This document shows positions 1-8,210 of a stretch of 64,000 nt of DNA, in pieces; position 1 is the first letter of the stretch; each line of letters begins with the position of its first letter. This stretch comes from Bacteroidaceae bacterium (GTDB taxonomy: Bacteria; Bacteroidota; Bacteroidia; Bacteroidales; Bacteroidaceae). The notes below the pieces were generated by a model. It had not been told where the DNA came from. It saw nothing but the letters and a program-made list of their open reading frames with translations, and did not search any database. Made by a program: the position numbers and the translations under genes. Where the stretch lies: positions 1 to 64,000 of the forward strand of contig JAFXNA010000007.1 in assembly GCA_017529865.1 (NCBI GenBank), given 5' to 3'.

Positions 1-434
1 ATATATTATATAATAAGGTGTGGACGGCATTGACACTTGATTAAAACTGTCTGTATTCTGTCCCAGGCAAATCCGCTCTATCGGAATCCATTGTATTCTG
101 TTTGTAAATGAATCGACGTATCTTGCTTTGCTGTCAGCCTCTCCCCCCGAAAAGGGAAGGCCGACTGCTGCCTTGTTGTTGTTTGCAGTATGTCAAAGAT
201 CACTTCTTCTAACGGGCCTCGGAAAACACCTTTTTCCAGCCCTGCTCCCGAAAATTTTCCGAAAGCGAGTGCAAAGGTACGACAATTCCGCGAACTGACA
301 AAATATTTTACAGGTTTTTTTTCATCAAAACGCAACTTTTTTTCGCCACCCCTCACACAGGTACCTGTAAGGCAGGGGGCTAAAAGCACGAAAATACGGA
401 ACTTGTGCAGAAAATGGCAATGAATGATGAAAAA
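1..434. other. Left-edge non-coding stretch
   Basis: No convincing gene lies between the window edge and the MATE stop codon. The region contains a leftward promoter (271-302), a short GC-rich repeat fragment near 140-165, and a possible leftward start codon at 27-29 whose frame leaves the window after about ten codons. Small open frames here have no recognisable family features and I treat them as chance. Confidence 0.5.
271..302 (-). promoter_or_regulatory. Bacteroidota-type promoter, leftward
   Basis: Read on the minus strand there is a -33 TTTG (299-302), a 19-bp spacer and a -7 TACCTTTGC (271-279), matching the TTTG/TAnnTTTG consensus of the Bacteroidota primary sigma factor. It would drive transcription out of the left edge of the window. 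Confidence 0.65.
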
Positions 435-1802
435 TCACTTTTTTCGCGCCTTCCGATATTCCCACCAAAACAAGAGGCCGGCAGTAGTCAATCCGAACGG
501 CATTCCCCACCAAACCCCTGCTGCTCCTTTGTCTAAAACAAAAGCAAAGAGGTAGCTGAGTGGCAAGCTAACGATGATATAGGCGATAAAAGCATAGAGC
601 ATCATTCGTTTCACGGCCTCTATACCCCTCAGCACATTCGCAAACAGGATTTGGGTGCAGTCGCCCAACTGATAAACCATGAAACAAGGCAGAATGGCAT
701 AGAGTGTATTGACAACACTTTCGCTGGTTGTGAACAGCGATGCCAGCGGACTGAAAAATATCGTGATAATGGTTGTCATCACCAGCGAACAGCCTAAAGT
801 CATCACATAGGCCGTCTTCACAGTACGGTTCAGCATCGTCCAGTCGTTCCGTCCCCGATACTGACTCACCAGAATCGAGGCTGCTCCACCGATGCCATAG
901 AGCACCTGAAAACAAAGTGTGGAGATGGTACCCATCACCTGATGAGCTGCAAGCGGAATGGCACCCAACCACCCCATGAACAATGCTGCGATATTGAACG
1001 ACGATGCTTCCAGGCACAGTTGGATGGCGATAGGCAGTCCCACCATCGTCAGATGAACCATCCCCAGTCGTGTCACATTGTTTCCGCGAAGAGAGAAGCG
1101 TGAAGCGGGAAGAGTTCCATTTTCGTGAAGGTTATCAGGTCTCACATACGCCTTGTACGACTGACTCATCAGTACCACACTCATCGCAATCGGCATGAAT
1201 GCTCTTGCAATCAGAGTTGCGATACCGGCACCCAGCAAACCCATCTCAGGGAATCCTGCCACACCGAATATCAGCATGTAGTTCAGCACCACATTCAGCA
1301 CGTTCGATATCAGCATGATATACATCGGAGTGCGTGTACGTCCCAGTGCATCCGAGAATTGTTTCATCGAGTTAAACACCGCTAGAAACAGCACCGAAGC
1401 CAGTTGGGTCAGGAAGTAAGGGCGAATCAGCGGAAGCAACTCCACAGGTTGTCCCAATCGGTCCACATTCATATACAGCACCGTCAGCACCAGCGACACC
1501 AGTACTCCTGCAGCGATGTTCACCAGCAGACTCTCACGCAAGGCACGAGCTGTTCCACGATAGTCGCCCCGACTGAACAGCGCCCCCACAATAGGAGTCG
1601 TACCGAACGAGATACCCAACAGGAAGAAAATCGCCAGGTTGAAAATGTTGCTCACGAATCCCGAAGCCGACAGTTCCATTGTGCCATACTGCCCCACCAT
1701 CATCGTATCGGCAAACGACTGGAACACCAGTCCCAGCTGTCCGACAATCAATGGAGTACCCAGCCTCGCAATTTTCCACACCAAATCCTTCCGTGGTTCC
1801 AT
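435..1802 (-). CDS. MATE family efflux transporter
   Basis: This 455-residue polytopic inner-membrane protein has the size and twelve-helix hydrophobic pattern of MATE/NorM cation-coupled multidrug antiporters. The early VGQLGLVFQSFADTMMVGQY stretch fits the first MATE repeat, and a second repeat starts near residue 240. It would export cationic drugs or metabolites using a Na+ or H+ gradient. It is the last gene of a leftward cluster (Nudix, thioredoxin, AlkZ-like, MATE) and lies 14 nt after the AlkZ-like gene, so co-transcription is likely. The family call is firm; the substrate cannot be predicted. The ATG at 1800-1802 is the natural start. Confidence 0.9.
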   Translation of the reverse strand: MEPRKDLVWKIARLGTPLIVGQLGLVFQSFADTMMVGQYGTMELSASGFVSNIFNLAIFFLLGISFGTTPIVGALFSRGDYRGTARALRESLLVNIAAGVLVSLVLTVLYMNVDRLGQPVELLPLIRPYFLTQLASVLFLAVFNSMKQFSDALGRTRTPMYIMLISNVLNVVLNYMLIFGVAGFPEMGLLGAGIATLIARAFMPIAMSVVLMSQSYKAYVRPDNLHENGTLPASRFSLRGNNVTRLGMVHLTMVGLPIAIQLCLEASSFNIAALFMGWLGAIPLAAHQVMGTISTLCFQVLYGIGGAASILVSQYRGRNDWTMLNRTVKTAYVMTLGCSLVMTTIITIFFSPLASLFTTSESVVNTLYAILPCFMVYQLGDCTQILFANVLRGIEAVKRMMLYAFIAYIIVSLPLSYLFAFVLDKGAAGVWWGMPFGLTTAGLLFWWEYRKARKK

Positions 1803-1816
1803 TTATCTTCAATAAC

Positions 1817-2485
1817 CTATTTAATCAACTTGGCAATTTGTCGATCAGTCGCATCAGGCAGGATGGAACGGAAATGCGCTTTGATGCGCTCGAGCGACTC
1901 CTGCGGCGAACGGTCACACAGACAAGCCTCGCGTCCCAAGAGTCTCTCAGGCGTGGTGAGCAGCGACCATCCCCATCCGTATTCACGATTATGTTTGTCA
2001 CGCGGATACACAAAATCCTCCGTCACAATCCTGGTAGCCATCTGCAGGCGTGTCACATAGTTGTCAAATCGTCCTCGCATCTTTGGTCCCGTGAATCCAC
2101 AGGCCGCTCGGAGTTCACGCGTAATCAGGCTGCCATGCTCCTGCAGCGTCATCAGGATAGTTTCCTCAATCGACCCCTCCTCAGGCATCGTATGCACACT
2201 ACGCCGATAATTGCAGAAGTCCGGCCACCACTCGCGACTGATGAATCCAGCCTTCCCGTCGAAGAACTTCCCATACACCAGATGTCCGTCCGTAATCATC
2301 TCGCCCTTCCATTTCCACAGCGGCCAGTCCCATCCGCCATCAGGGAACACCACATAGCGGCAGTCCGCATCCACCAACTCCTCAGCCGAATAGCCACGCA
2401 CGCCACTATCCAGCAGCGGCAGGAAACCCACCTGCTGAATCAATTCCATCAATTCCGGACAGCTATGTATCTCGTTTCGCTTCAT
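1817..2485 (-). CDS. AlkZ/YcaQ-related winged-helix protein
   Basis: The 222-residue product resembles Bacteroidota proteins annotated as AlkZ-related, relatives of the YcaQ/AlkZ winged-helix DNA glycosylases. It is much shorter than true AlkZ (about 400 residues). The segment from about residue 105 (EETILMTLQEHGSLITRELR) looks like a winged-helix HTH and is followed by a basic stretch (GPKMRGRFDNYVTRLQM). The N-terminal half is rich in Trp and Gly (DGGWDWPLWKWKGEM). Catalysis cannot be assumed. It lies 7 nt downstream of the thioredoxin gene in the same leftward cluster. The assignment rests on overall resemblance remembered from the family. Confidence 0.55.
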   Translation of the reverse strand: MKRNEIHSCPELMELIQQVGFLPLLDSGVRGYSAEELVDADCRYVVFPDGGWDWPLWKWKGEMITDGHLVYGKFFDGKAGFISREWWPDFCNYRRSVHTMPEEGSIEETILMTLQEHGSLITRELRAACGFTGPKMRGRFDNYVTRLQMATRIVTEDFVYPRDKHNREYGWGWSLLTTPERLLGREACLCDRSPQESLERIKAHFRSILPDATDRQIAKLIK

Positions 2486-2492
2486 TCTTCCT

Positions 2493-2996
2493 TTACGATT
2501 CCTTTACAGCTTTCGGAGTCCAGTTCTGGAAGAAACGGAGCACCTTCTCTTGGTTGTAGCCCTGCCCCTCTTCCAGGAAACTCGAATCCTGGATATGGAG
2601 CACCTTACCCTGCTCGTCCAGTACCACGAACACAGGGAATCCAAATCGAGCGGGGTTGTTCAGTCGTTTCAGCATTGCCTGAGCCCGCTTCAGTTTCTCC
2701 TCCCCCTCCGATGCCCGAGGGTTGTAGTTCACGTGAATATACACGAAGTTATCGTCCACCACCTTGCTGATGGTTGCATCCTTCGTGACGAAGTCAGCAA
2801 ATCGCAAGCACCACGGGCACCAGTTGCCCCCCACTTGGCACATCACGAACTTACCGCTCTCCTTCGCCTTCACTATCGCCTGATCAATCTGCTCCAAGGG
2901 ATTGATTTCCTCATCATACACCCTCTTTGCACCCGTCTGCGCCTCCATCGTCCATGTCACACAGACCGCCATTAATAACAAAACTATCTTCTTCAT
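2493..2996 (-). CDS. Secreted thioredoxin-like protein
   Basis: This 167-residue protein begins with a signal peptide (MKKIVLLLMAVCVTWTMEAQ) followed by a thioredoxin fold. The redox motif WCPWC has its cysteines at residues 60 and 63, and a cis-Pro region (NPARFGFPVFVVLD) follows. It probably acts in the periplasm or at the outer surface as a disulfide reductase or isomerase, like the short thioredoxin_7/DUF255-type proteins of Bacteroidota. The gene sits between the Nudix and AlkZ-like genes. The 41-nt gap to the Nudix gene holds short GCTTAC repeats. Confidence 0.85.
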   Translation of the reverse strand: MKKIVLLLMAVCVTWTMEAQTGAKRVYDEEINPLEQIDQAIVKAKESGKFVMCQVGGNWCPWCLRFADFVTKDATISKVVDDNFVYIHVNYNPRASEGEEKLKRAQAMLKRLNNPARFGFPVFVVLDEQGKVLHIQDSSFLEEGQGYNQEKVLRFFQNWTPKAVKES

Positions 2997-3037
2997 ATTG
3001 ATAACTATTATACTGTTTATCGCTTACGGCTTACAGC

Positions 3038-3424
3038 TTACATCATCCCCCTCAGTTCCTCAATCAATTTCACATCCGCAGGCAACCACCTCACACTGTT
3101 CAGTTCGTCCTTCGACAGCCATCGCGCCGCCTCGTGCTCATTCAGGTGCAGCGCCTCCGTAGTGAGCGAACAGAAGTAGCAGTGCATCGTCAGGTGAAAC
3201 TTCGGGTAGTCGTAGTCGACCGTGCAGAAGAGCCCGTCCACACAGATCTCCGTCGACAGCTCCTCGCGAATCTCCCTCACCAGCGCCTCCTCACGCGTTT
3301 CACCCACCTCCATCTTACCGCCGGGAAACTCCCACCAGTCCTTCCATTCGCCATATCCCCGTTGCGTGGCGAATATCCTGTCCCCCTTGCGGATGATGGC
3401 CGCAACCACTTCAATTCGTTTCAT
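3038..3424 (-). CDS. Nudix (MutT-like) NTP pyrophosphohydrolase
   Basis: This 128-residue protein has the length of MutT. The Nudix box spans residues 36-58 (GKMEVGETREEALVREIREE); all acidic metal ligands are present and the late Gly is Ser. The start MKRIEVVAAII is typical of Bacteroidota (deoxy)nucleoside triphosphate pyrophosphohydrolases that remove oxidised or non-canonical dNTPs. It is the first gene of the leftward cluster ending in the MATE gene. Its closeness to an AlkZ-like gene hints at nucleotide or DNA damage control, which is inference. Confidence 0.88.
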   Translation of the reverse strand: MKRIEVVAAIIRKGDRIFATQRGYGEWKDWWEFPGGKMEVGETREEALVREIREELSTEICVDGLFCTVDYDYPKFHLTMHCYFCSLTTEALHLNEHEAARWLSKDELNSVRWLPADVKLIEELRGMM

Positions 3425-3656
3425 GCTCGAATACCTTCTGTCTTCCGTGATTTCGTAAACTCCTTGTCACCATTGTACATTTGCTATTCCCTATGGCTTG
3501 CTGCTATATACGAACAGTATTTACTGAGCAGATTCGCCAATGGCAGATCACCTTTCAGATACCGAGCAGCATCAAGCTTTAGAATTCTTTCGCATATCGG
3601 CTTCTTTCCTTTATATAACGCATAGAGATACGGTATGCCATTATCCTCTGCGATGC
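3425..3656 (-). other. Gap with an unexplained open frame
   Basis: There is no annotated-type gene between nudix and fic. On the minus strand one frame is open from about 3699 (inside the fic 3' end, other frame) to a TAG at 3484-3486. It contains protein-like text such as GIPYLYALYKGKKP and LKLDAARYLKGDLPLANLL, but no ATG, GTG or TTG start in a sensible place. It may be a gene remnant or chance. Confidence 0.3.
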
Positions 3657-4778
3657 TTACTCGCTGAAGAATTGCGTCAAGTCCTCTGCATCATAGACAA
3701 TGGAGTAACTGGGTCGCTTGGCTCCAGGAATGTCCTCTATCAGGATGTTCTTGCTGACCAAGTCCTGTATGTCGCGTATGGCCGTATCCTTCGAGCACTT
3801 TGCCAACGTTGCCCATATCTTTGACGTTATCTTTGCCTCATAGCCGTCAAGGAAAAGATTGAGCATCTGCGTCTGTCGCTCGGTCATTGGTACAGACGAT
3901 GCTTTCTGCCAGAAGAAACTCTTGTTCAAGATCGTGGTGACGATGGTATCCGCTTCGTCGAGTGCCTCCACCAATTTCTGCATGTACCACACCAGCCACT
4001 CAGTTATGTCACCATCACCATGCTGCATGCGTTCAAGAATATCGTAGTAGTGATTCTTGTCCTTGTTGATCTGCGATGAGACATTGTAGAAACGGTATTC
4101 ACTCTTCTCTCCACGAGCCAGGAGCATGTCTGAAAGGATGCGAGCCAGTCGTCCGTTACCATCCTCAAAGGGGTGAATGCTCACAAACCAGAAATGAGCG
4201 ATGGCAGAACGGATGACACTACTCACAGGCTCTTCCCCGTCAAACCACGTGAGGAACTTTTCCATCTCCTCTTCAACACGGTCTGGAGAGGGAGCGATAT
4301 AGTGAATTTTCTCGCGTCCAAACATTCCGCTGACGATATGCTCCTCGTTTGTTCGATACTGACCAATCTCTATCTCACCACCCTCGCTATAGCCCGATGG
4401 AAAGAAAGCAGCTTGCCAAGCACAAAGTTTCTCTTTCCCCAGAGGCATATCATAATGCTGAACCGCTTCGAGCATGACACCCACAACAGAATCAACATAG
4501 TGTGAAGGCGCACTATATTTCACGTTCTCCAGGCCAAGCCTTCTGGCAATAGACGAGCGAACCAGCTCCACGTTCAGCCTGATGCCCTCAATTTCCGAAG
4601 AATACACGATGTCGTATGTCAGGTTCTCTGCCATAGCCCGCAGTTTGCTGTCGAAGCCCAACGAACTCAGTCTGCCATACAGCAACCCCTGTTTGCGGAA
4701 CACTTTCTCCTGAAGGAGTGCCACCTGCGAAGTGTCCCAACGGAAGTTTGTCCAATTGTCTCTTTCGTGTATATACAT
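3657..4778 (-). CDS. Fic family protein (class II, autoinhibited)
   Basis: The Fic core motif HPFEDGNGRLAR lies at residues 202-213 of the 373-residue product. Fic enzymes transfer AMP or other phosphate-containing groups to protein hydroxyls. An upstream SSEIEG motif (about residues 60-65) matches the inhibitory (S/T)xxxE(G/N) helix of class II Fic proteins, so the enzyme is probably self-inhibited. The C-terminal 80 residues look like a winged HTH (MTERQTQMLNLFL..., AKCSKDTAIRDIQDL), common in chromosomal Fic/DUF4172 proteins. I chose the ATG at 4776-4778 (MYIHERDNW) because the promoter and its -7 box lie upstream of it inside the longer open frame (to 4910). It is the leftmost gene of a defence-like island. 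Confidence 0.85.
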   Translation of the reverse strand: MYIHERDNWTNFRWDTSQVALLQEKVFRKQGLLYGRLSSLGFDSKLRAMAENLTYDIVYSSEIEGIRLNVELVRSSIARRLGLENVKYSAPSHYVDSVVGVMLEAVQHYDMPLGKEKLCAWQAAFFPSGYSEGGEIEIGQYRTNEEHIVSGMFGREKIHYIAPSPDRVEEEMEKFLTWFDGEEPVSSVIRSAIAHFWFVSIHPFEDGNGRLARILSDMLLARGEKSEYRFYNVSSQINKDKNHYYDILERMQHGDGDITEWLVWYMQKLVEALDEADTIVTTILNKSFFWQKASSVPMTERQTQMLNLFLDGYEAKITSKIWATLAKCSKDTAIRDIQDLVSKNILIEDIPGAKRPSYSIVYDAEDLTQFFSE

Positions 4779-4796
4779 AACGCTTTCTTCTATTTG

Positions 4797-4825
4797 TGCG
4801 ACGAAATACCAGCTATATCGTCGCA
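4797..4825 (-). promoter_or_regulatory. Inverted repeat in fic leader (operator candidate)
   Basis: A perfect 8-bp inverted repeat (TGCGACGA at 4797-4804, TCGTCGCA at 4818-4825) lies between the fic -7 element and the start codon. A third partial copy (TTGCGACG) occurs near 4891-4898 upstream of the -33. Its position suits an operator for an autoregulator, possibly the HTH tail of Fic itself (inference). Confidence 0.45.
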
Positions 4826-4834
4826 AATTCTGCG

Positions 4835-4867
4835 GCAAAAGTACTAAATATATTCCGAACCGCCAAA
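4835..4867 (-). promoter_or_regulatory. Promoter of fic
   Basis: On the minus strand, -33 TTTG (4864-4867), 20-bp spacer, -7 TACTTTTGC (4835-4843). This matches the Bacteroidota promoter consensus and fixes the fic start downstream of it. Confidence 0.7.
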
Positions 4868-4957
4868 AAATATGACAAAATAACGCATATTTTGCGACGT
4901 TTTTAATCAAAAATCATCAGAAACCTGTCTTTTGGAACCCTTAAACCTCTCTAACCT

Positions 4958-5572
4958 TTAACCTTTATCTTCCCCCTCTTCTGCAGCCATCAGCTGCACC
5001 TCCTCATCCTCCGTGATTCCGTAGTTTCGCGACTTCATCCTCCTATCCTGCAACCAGATGTGGTTCAAGGTATAGGCGATGGAGTCCAGTGTCTCTTCAC
5101 GCTTCGATGCCTTCAGTTCGCACTCCCACACTGTGATGCAGTGCCACCCCAACTCAGCTAACTTCCGTTGGTCCTCACGGTCGCGCTCCATGTTCCTCCG
5201 GATCTTCGCCACCCAGAACTCCCTGTTCGTCCTTGGAATCTTGCAGCACTCCGAACTCTCAATTATGAAACTTTTGTTCGACGTAGTCAATTGTGAATTA
5301 TGATACTTTTGTTCGGCAGAGTCAATTATGAATTGTGAATTATGAATTATGAATTGAGTATTGTGCCCATGCCAGAAGCAGCCATTCACGAAGATGCAAG
5401 TGCGATATTTCCGAAGCACGAGGTCCGGATGCCCGGGCAGTCGCCTGTGGTTCAGTCGGTAGCGGAATCCACGTTTCCACAGCCCTTTGCGCACAATCAT
5501 CTCCGGCTTCGTGTTCTTACCACGAATCGCCGCCATGTTCTTATGCCGTTGTTGTGGGGTTAGGTGGTCCAT
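4958..5572 (-). CDS. vsr: Very short patch repair endonuclease (Vsr) with repeat insertion
   Basis: The N-terminus (MDHLTPQQRHKNMAAIRGKN), the PDLVL catalytic region (Asp50), NGCFWHGH (residues 63-70), REFWVAKIRRNMERD and GWHCITVWECEL are hallmarks of Vsr, which nicks 5' of the T in T:G mismatches made by deamination of 5-methylcytosine. The protein is 204 residues; Vsr is usually 140-155. The excess is residues about 71-108, encoded by AT-rich AATTCATAATT-type repeats (5250-5360). They are inserted between the equivalents of E. coli Vsr zinc ligands His71 and Cys73. Whether the zinc site survives is unknown. The companion C5 methyltransferase lies in the same leftward cluster. Confidence 0.88.
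   Translation of the reverse strand: MDHLTPQQRHKNMAAIRGKNTKPEMIVRKGLWKRGFRYRLNHRRLPGHPDLVLRKYRTCIFVNGCFWHGHNTQFIIHNSQFIIDSAEQKYHNSQLTTSNKSFIIESSECCKIPRTNREFWVAKIRRNMERDREDQRKLAELGWHCITVWECELKASKREETLDSIAYTLNHIWLQDRRMKSRNYGITEDEEVQLMAAEEGEDKG
5250..5360 (-). repeat. AT-rich repeat inserted in frame in vsr
   Basis: Repeated units of the AATTCATAATTCACAATT type, the same family seen between genes near 15110, 17970, 30510 and 44380, are here translated in frame within vsr (QFIIHNSQFIID... and SQLTTSNKSFII). Confidence 0.75.
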
Positions 5573-5598
5573 AATACTTTAATGCTTTATAATTGACT

Positions 5599-5607
5599 GC
5601 AAAGATA
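5599..5607 (-). promoter_or_regulatory. Promoter -7 element of vsr
   Basis: TATCTTTGC on the minus strand, about 27 nt upstream of the vsr ATG. A clear -33 TTTG is not at the ideal distance, so this is a weaker call. It suggests vsr has its own promoter rather than relying on the methyltransferase operon. Confidence 0.5.
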
Positions 5608-5626
5608 CGAAAACTTTTCTAATACT

Positions 5627-5849
5627 GTTAAACAACTTGGTACTTTCAGGATTTAAATAAAAAAAACGGGAAGTTACACGCCAATTGACGACCTTTACAA
5701 CAAAACAATGGATAAAAAAATATTACAAGCAAGACCGCCATCTCTTAATCAAAGCGCTCAACAACGAACACGCAAACAACAACTTCGTTGCCATTTCGGT
5801 TGGAGTTTAGCAAACACTAATAAACTTTTTCAATGTGGTTGGCGAAGTC
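5627..5849. other. Gap between vsr and the HNH gene
   Basis: This AT-rich stretch has no family-recognisable gene. A 50-codon plus-strand frame from 5708 has an ATG but odd, Gln- and Arg-rich composition and no promoter; I do not call it. Confidence 0.4.
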
Positions 5850-6851
5850 TTACCCTTTAAAGACCATTGTTCTATGATATTCCAAATACTTCGCTCGGTT
5901 GGCATTTATAGGAAGGAATTGAAAGAATTGTTTTTCCTTAATGCCTATTCGGTCTTTTACTTGACGAGAGAGCCAATTGGAAATACTAACACGCTTGTCA
6001 TCAGAAAAAGTAATATATCCACGATCGAATAACTTATCATAAAGCGGCGAAAGAATGAAACCATTGTTGGGGTCAACACGCTCTTTGGAATCAGAAACAG
6101 CCCACGGTTTGATGTGACTGGCAATTAACAAAGATTCCTCATTTATCATTGTGATGGGACAGAAAGGGCATTCATCCAATAGTTTTCGGCGATATTCATC
6201 CTGACCTTCTCGTCCATATTTTGAAATCTGCGTTCGTGGAACAACATCTTCTTCGGAGACTCTCCATGTGGTTTCTTCTTCCTCTTGGCTGATAGCCATA
6301 CCATAGTTCTCGATAAAAGCCTTACGCTTCTCAATCTCCTCAAAGTCAGCAAAAAGTTTTAGATAGAACATTGACTGACCATTATAGTCAAGACGCATTG
6401 CCGAAATATAACTAACGAGTGGTAGTGATATTTCACGTATCAACCTATATACCTTATCCATTGAATTGATATAACCACGTGGTCCAGCGATTTGTGATTG
6501 TTCACGGACAGTGAAGATGACGATTCCTGATGGCAGCGCATTGATTTTCTCCATACGTTCAGACCATAATTTACGCATTTCATCTCGCCCACGATAATCC
6601 TGGGACGGCGTGAAATATTCGGCTTTAATGGCTTGCATATATGCTTGTAAATCTTGACGAAGCACAAAACATGTGGCAGAAAATCCTGTTTCGCCAAAGA
6701 ATTGTTCCATCTTATCGCGTGATCCAAAATAGAGTTTTGCCTCTCCGTTTCCGTCACCTAATTTGTTTTTAGGCATTACCCAACTATCAGCAACAGTAAT
6801 AGGAGTGTCAAAAGTATCTTCAAACGTAAGTTTTTCACCTTCAATAATCAT
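5850..6851 (-). CDS. HNH endonuclease, probable restriction partner
   Basis: The 333-residue protein ends with an HNH_2-type nuclease domain: CPFC at about residues 236-239, ASHIKPW, DPNNGFILSPLYDKLFDRGYI. The N-terminal 200 residues are unrecognised and could give target specificity. The start codon overlaps the stop of the C5 methyltransferase (ATGA at 6848-6851), so the two are translationally coupled. This supports a type II-like restriction-modification pair in which this protein cuts DNA that the methyltransferase leaves unmethylated. The recognition site cannot be read from sequence. Alternative: a modification-dependent HNH nuclease. Confidence 0.8.
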   Translation of the reverse strand: MIIEGEKLTFEDTFDTPITVADSWVMPKNKLGDGNGEAKLYFGSRDKMEQFFGETGFSATCFVLRQDLQAYMQAIKAEYFTPSQDYRGRDEMRKLWSERMEKINALPSGIVIFTVREQSQIAGPRGYINSMDKVYRLIREISLPLVSYISAMRLDYNGQSMFYLKLFADFEEIEKRKAFIENYGMAISQEEEETTWRVSEEDVVPRTQISKYGREGQDEYRRKLLDECPFCPITMINEESLLIASHIKPWAVSDSKERVDPNNGFILSPLYDKLFDRGYITFSDDKRVSISNWLSRQVKDRIGIKEKQFFQFLPINANRAKYLEYHRTMVFKG

Positions 6852-8152
6852 AATCGACCTCCATATTTTGTTATATCCATTTGTTTTAAAATCGCAATTA
6901 GTACATCAACAACAATACTATTTCCTGCTTGCTGATAGGCAGCAGTGTCAGATACCACAATTTTAAATGAGTCTTTAAATCCCATTAAACGCAAACACTC
7001 TCTTGGGGTTAGTTTTCGAATCCGCCCCTTATGTGTAACATAATTATCTACTCCTGCTCTATGCATTTTATGCATAGTTTGCAGAAGTGGCCGAGCTATA
7101 TCTAAGTCTGTCTTAGTGGATGTCTTAAAGTTCTTTGTACCACCTGCTAAAACATATTTCGCAACCTTTTCAGAGAGATAATACTTTTCTTCTACATCCT
7201 TTACATCAAAGATAAATTCGTCAAACGCTTCATCTGTGGGTGTGAGTTCAGAATCGGGATGATAAACAAAATCTCCATGCCAGTTAAATTGTTGGTTTCG
7301 TTTTTGGCATAGTTGTATGTCGCCATTTATCTGAGTATAACTCTTATCCCTATTTTTATGACTGGTAACAAACTTTACCCCTTTCTCACGCAAGAAATAT
7401 TTTGTATCAATATAATCTTCTAAGAAATCATACATTTTGTATTCCAATGGAATAGGGGCAGGGTATTCGAATTTCGTTTTCTTTTTAAAACCAAGGCAAA
7501 AGACACGTTCACGGTGTTGAGGGATTCCGTAATCGCAACTATTAAGAACTCGAAATTTTACATCATATCCTAATTCCTCAAATATATCATGCATAACATG
7601 CCAAGTACGCTTCTTGTCATGATTTAGCAAACCGCGAACATTTTCAAACAAAAAAACTTTCGGCTCTGTCTCTTTTACCACCCTTGCAAATTCATAGAAT
7701 AGTGTTCCGCGGGCATCTTCAAATCCCAATCTGTGCCCTACCATGGAAAAAGCCTGACAAGGTGCACCCCCTATCACGAAATCGACTTTACCTTTATATT
7801 GTGTTGCATCAAAATCTCGAATATCTGAAAACCAGTCCTCTTCATTAATAACATAATTAGCGAAATAGCTTTTCTTGCAATTAGGCTCAATATCTCCTGC
7901 AAACATTATTTTATGCTTTAACCCTAATCTTTGAAAAGCATGTTCAATGGCACCAATACCACTAAAAACCGTACCTATGCGTATAGTCCTGTTGGGGTGC
8001 GAAAACTCTAAGTCCTTCCATGAAGGACCTTCAGATATTGGGGTTTCAACCAAATCTGTATCTTCTAATTCCTCTGCCCTCTTTTTTACAAGCTTTTTTA
8101 CCTTGATAATCTTTTCAGATTCTTCTCTTATGTCTTTTTCTACTGTTGCCAT
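6848..8152 (-). CDS. DNA (cytosine-5-)-methyltransferase
   Basis: The 434-residue product has the ordered C5-methyltransferase motifs: I (TVFSGIGAIE, FSGIG at 63-67), IV with the catalytic Cys (GGAPCQAFSMVGHR, PCQ at 131-133), VI (FENVRG, ENV at 170-172), VIII (QHRERVFCLGF), IX (RKLTPRECLRLMGF) and X (QAGNSIVVDVL). It transfers methyl from SAM to cytosine C5 at an unknown site. The N-terminal 50 residues are Lys- and Glu-rich and precede the fold. It is followed with ATGA coupling by the HNH endonuclease, then by vsr. A structured transcription unit with its own terminator lies immediately upstream. Confidence 0.93.
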   Translation of the reverse strand: MATVEKDIREESEKIIKVKKLVKKRAEELEDTDLVETPISEGPSWKDLEFSHPNRTIRIGTVFSGIGAIEHAFQRLGLKHKIMFAGDIEPNCKKSYFANYVINEEDWFSDIRDFDATQYKGKVDFVIGGAPCQAFSMVGHRLGFEDARGTLFYEFARVVKETEPKVFLFENVRGLLNHDKKRTWHVMHDIFEELGYDVKFRVLNSCDYGIPQHRERVFCLGFKKKTKFEYPAPIPLEYKMYDFLEDYIDTKYFLREKGVKFVTSHKNRDKSYTQINGDIQLCQKRNQQFNWHGDFVYHPDSELTPTDEAFDEFIFDVKDVEEKYYLSEKVAKYVLAGGTKNFKTSTKTDLDIARPLLQTMHKMHRAGVDNYVTHKGRIRKLTPRECLRLMGFKDSFKIVVSDTAAYQQAGNSIVVDVLIAILKQMDITKYGGRL

Positions 8153-8176
8153 CTCTTCCGTTTTATTCGAAGCAAT

Positions 8177-8210
8177 AAAAAGCCCTCTTATCGTTTTTCG
8201 AAAAGGGGGC
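8177..8210 (-). terminator. Rho-independent terminator upstream of the methyltransferase
   Basis: On the minus strand a GCCCCCTTTT / AAGAGGGC stem is followed by TTTTTATT, 24 nt before the methyltransferase ATG. It would end the upstream non-coding transcript, or act as an attenuator for the methyltransferase operon. Confidence 0.6.

Noticed and set aside
1..29. Start of a leftward gene at 27-29
   Set aside because: Only about ten codons are visible before the edge and there is no supporting motif. The promoter at 271-302 makes it possible but not supportable.
1404..2770. Long plus-strand frames opposite the MATE and AlkZ-like genes
   Set aside because: They are rich in His, Gln, Arg and Ser, typical of antisense shadows, and conflict with two well-supported genes.
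5708..5860. A 50-codon plus-strand frame between vsr and the HNH gene
   Set aside because: No promoter, no recognisable family, unusual composition, and it runs into the convergent HNH gene end.
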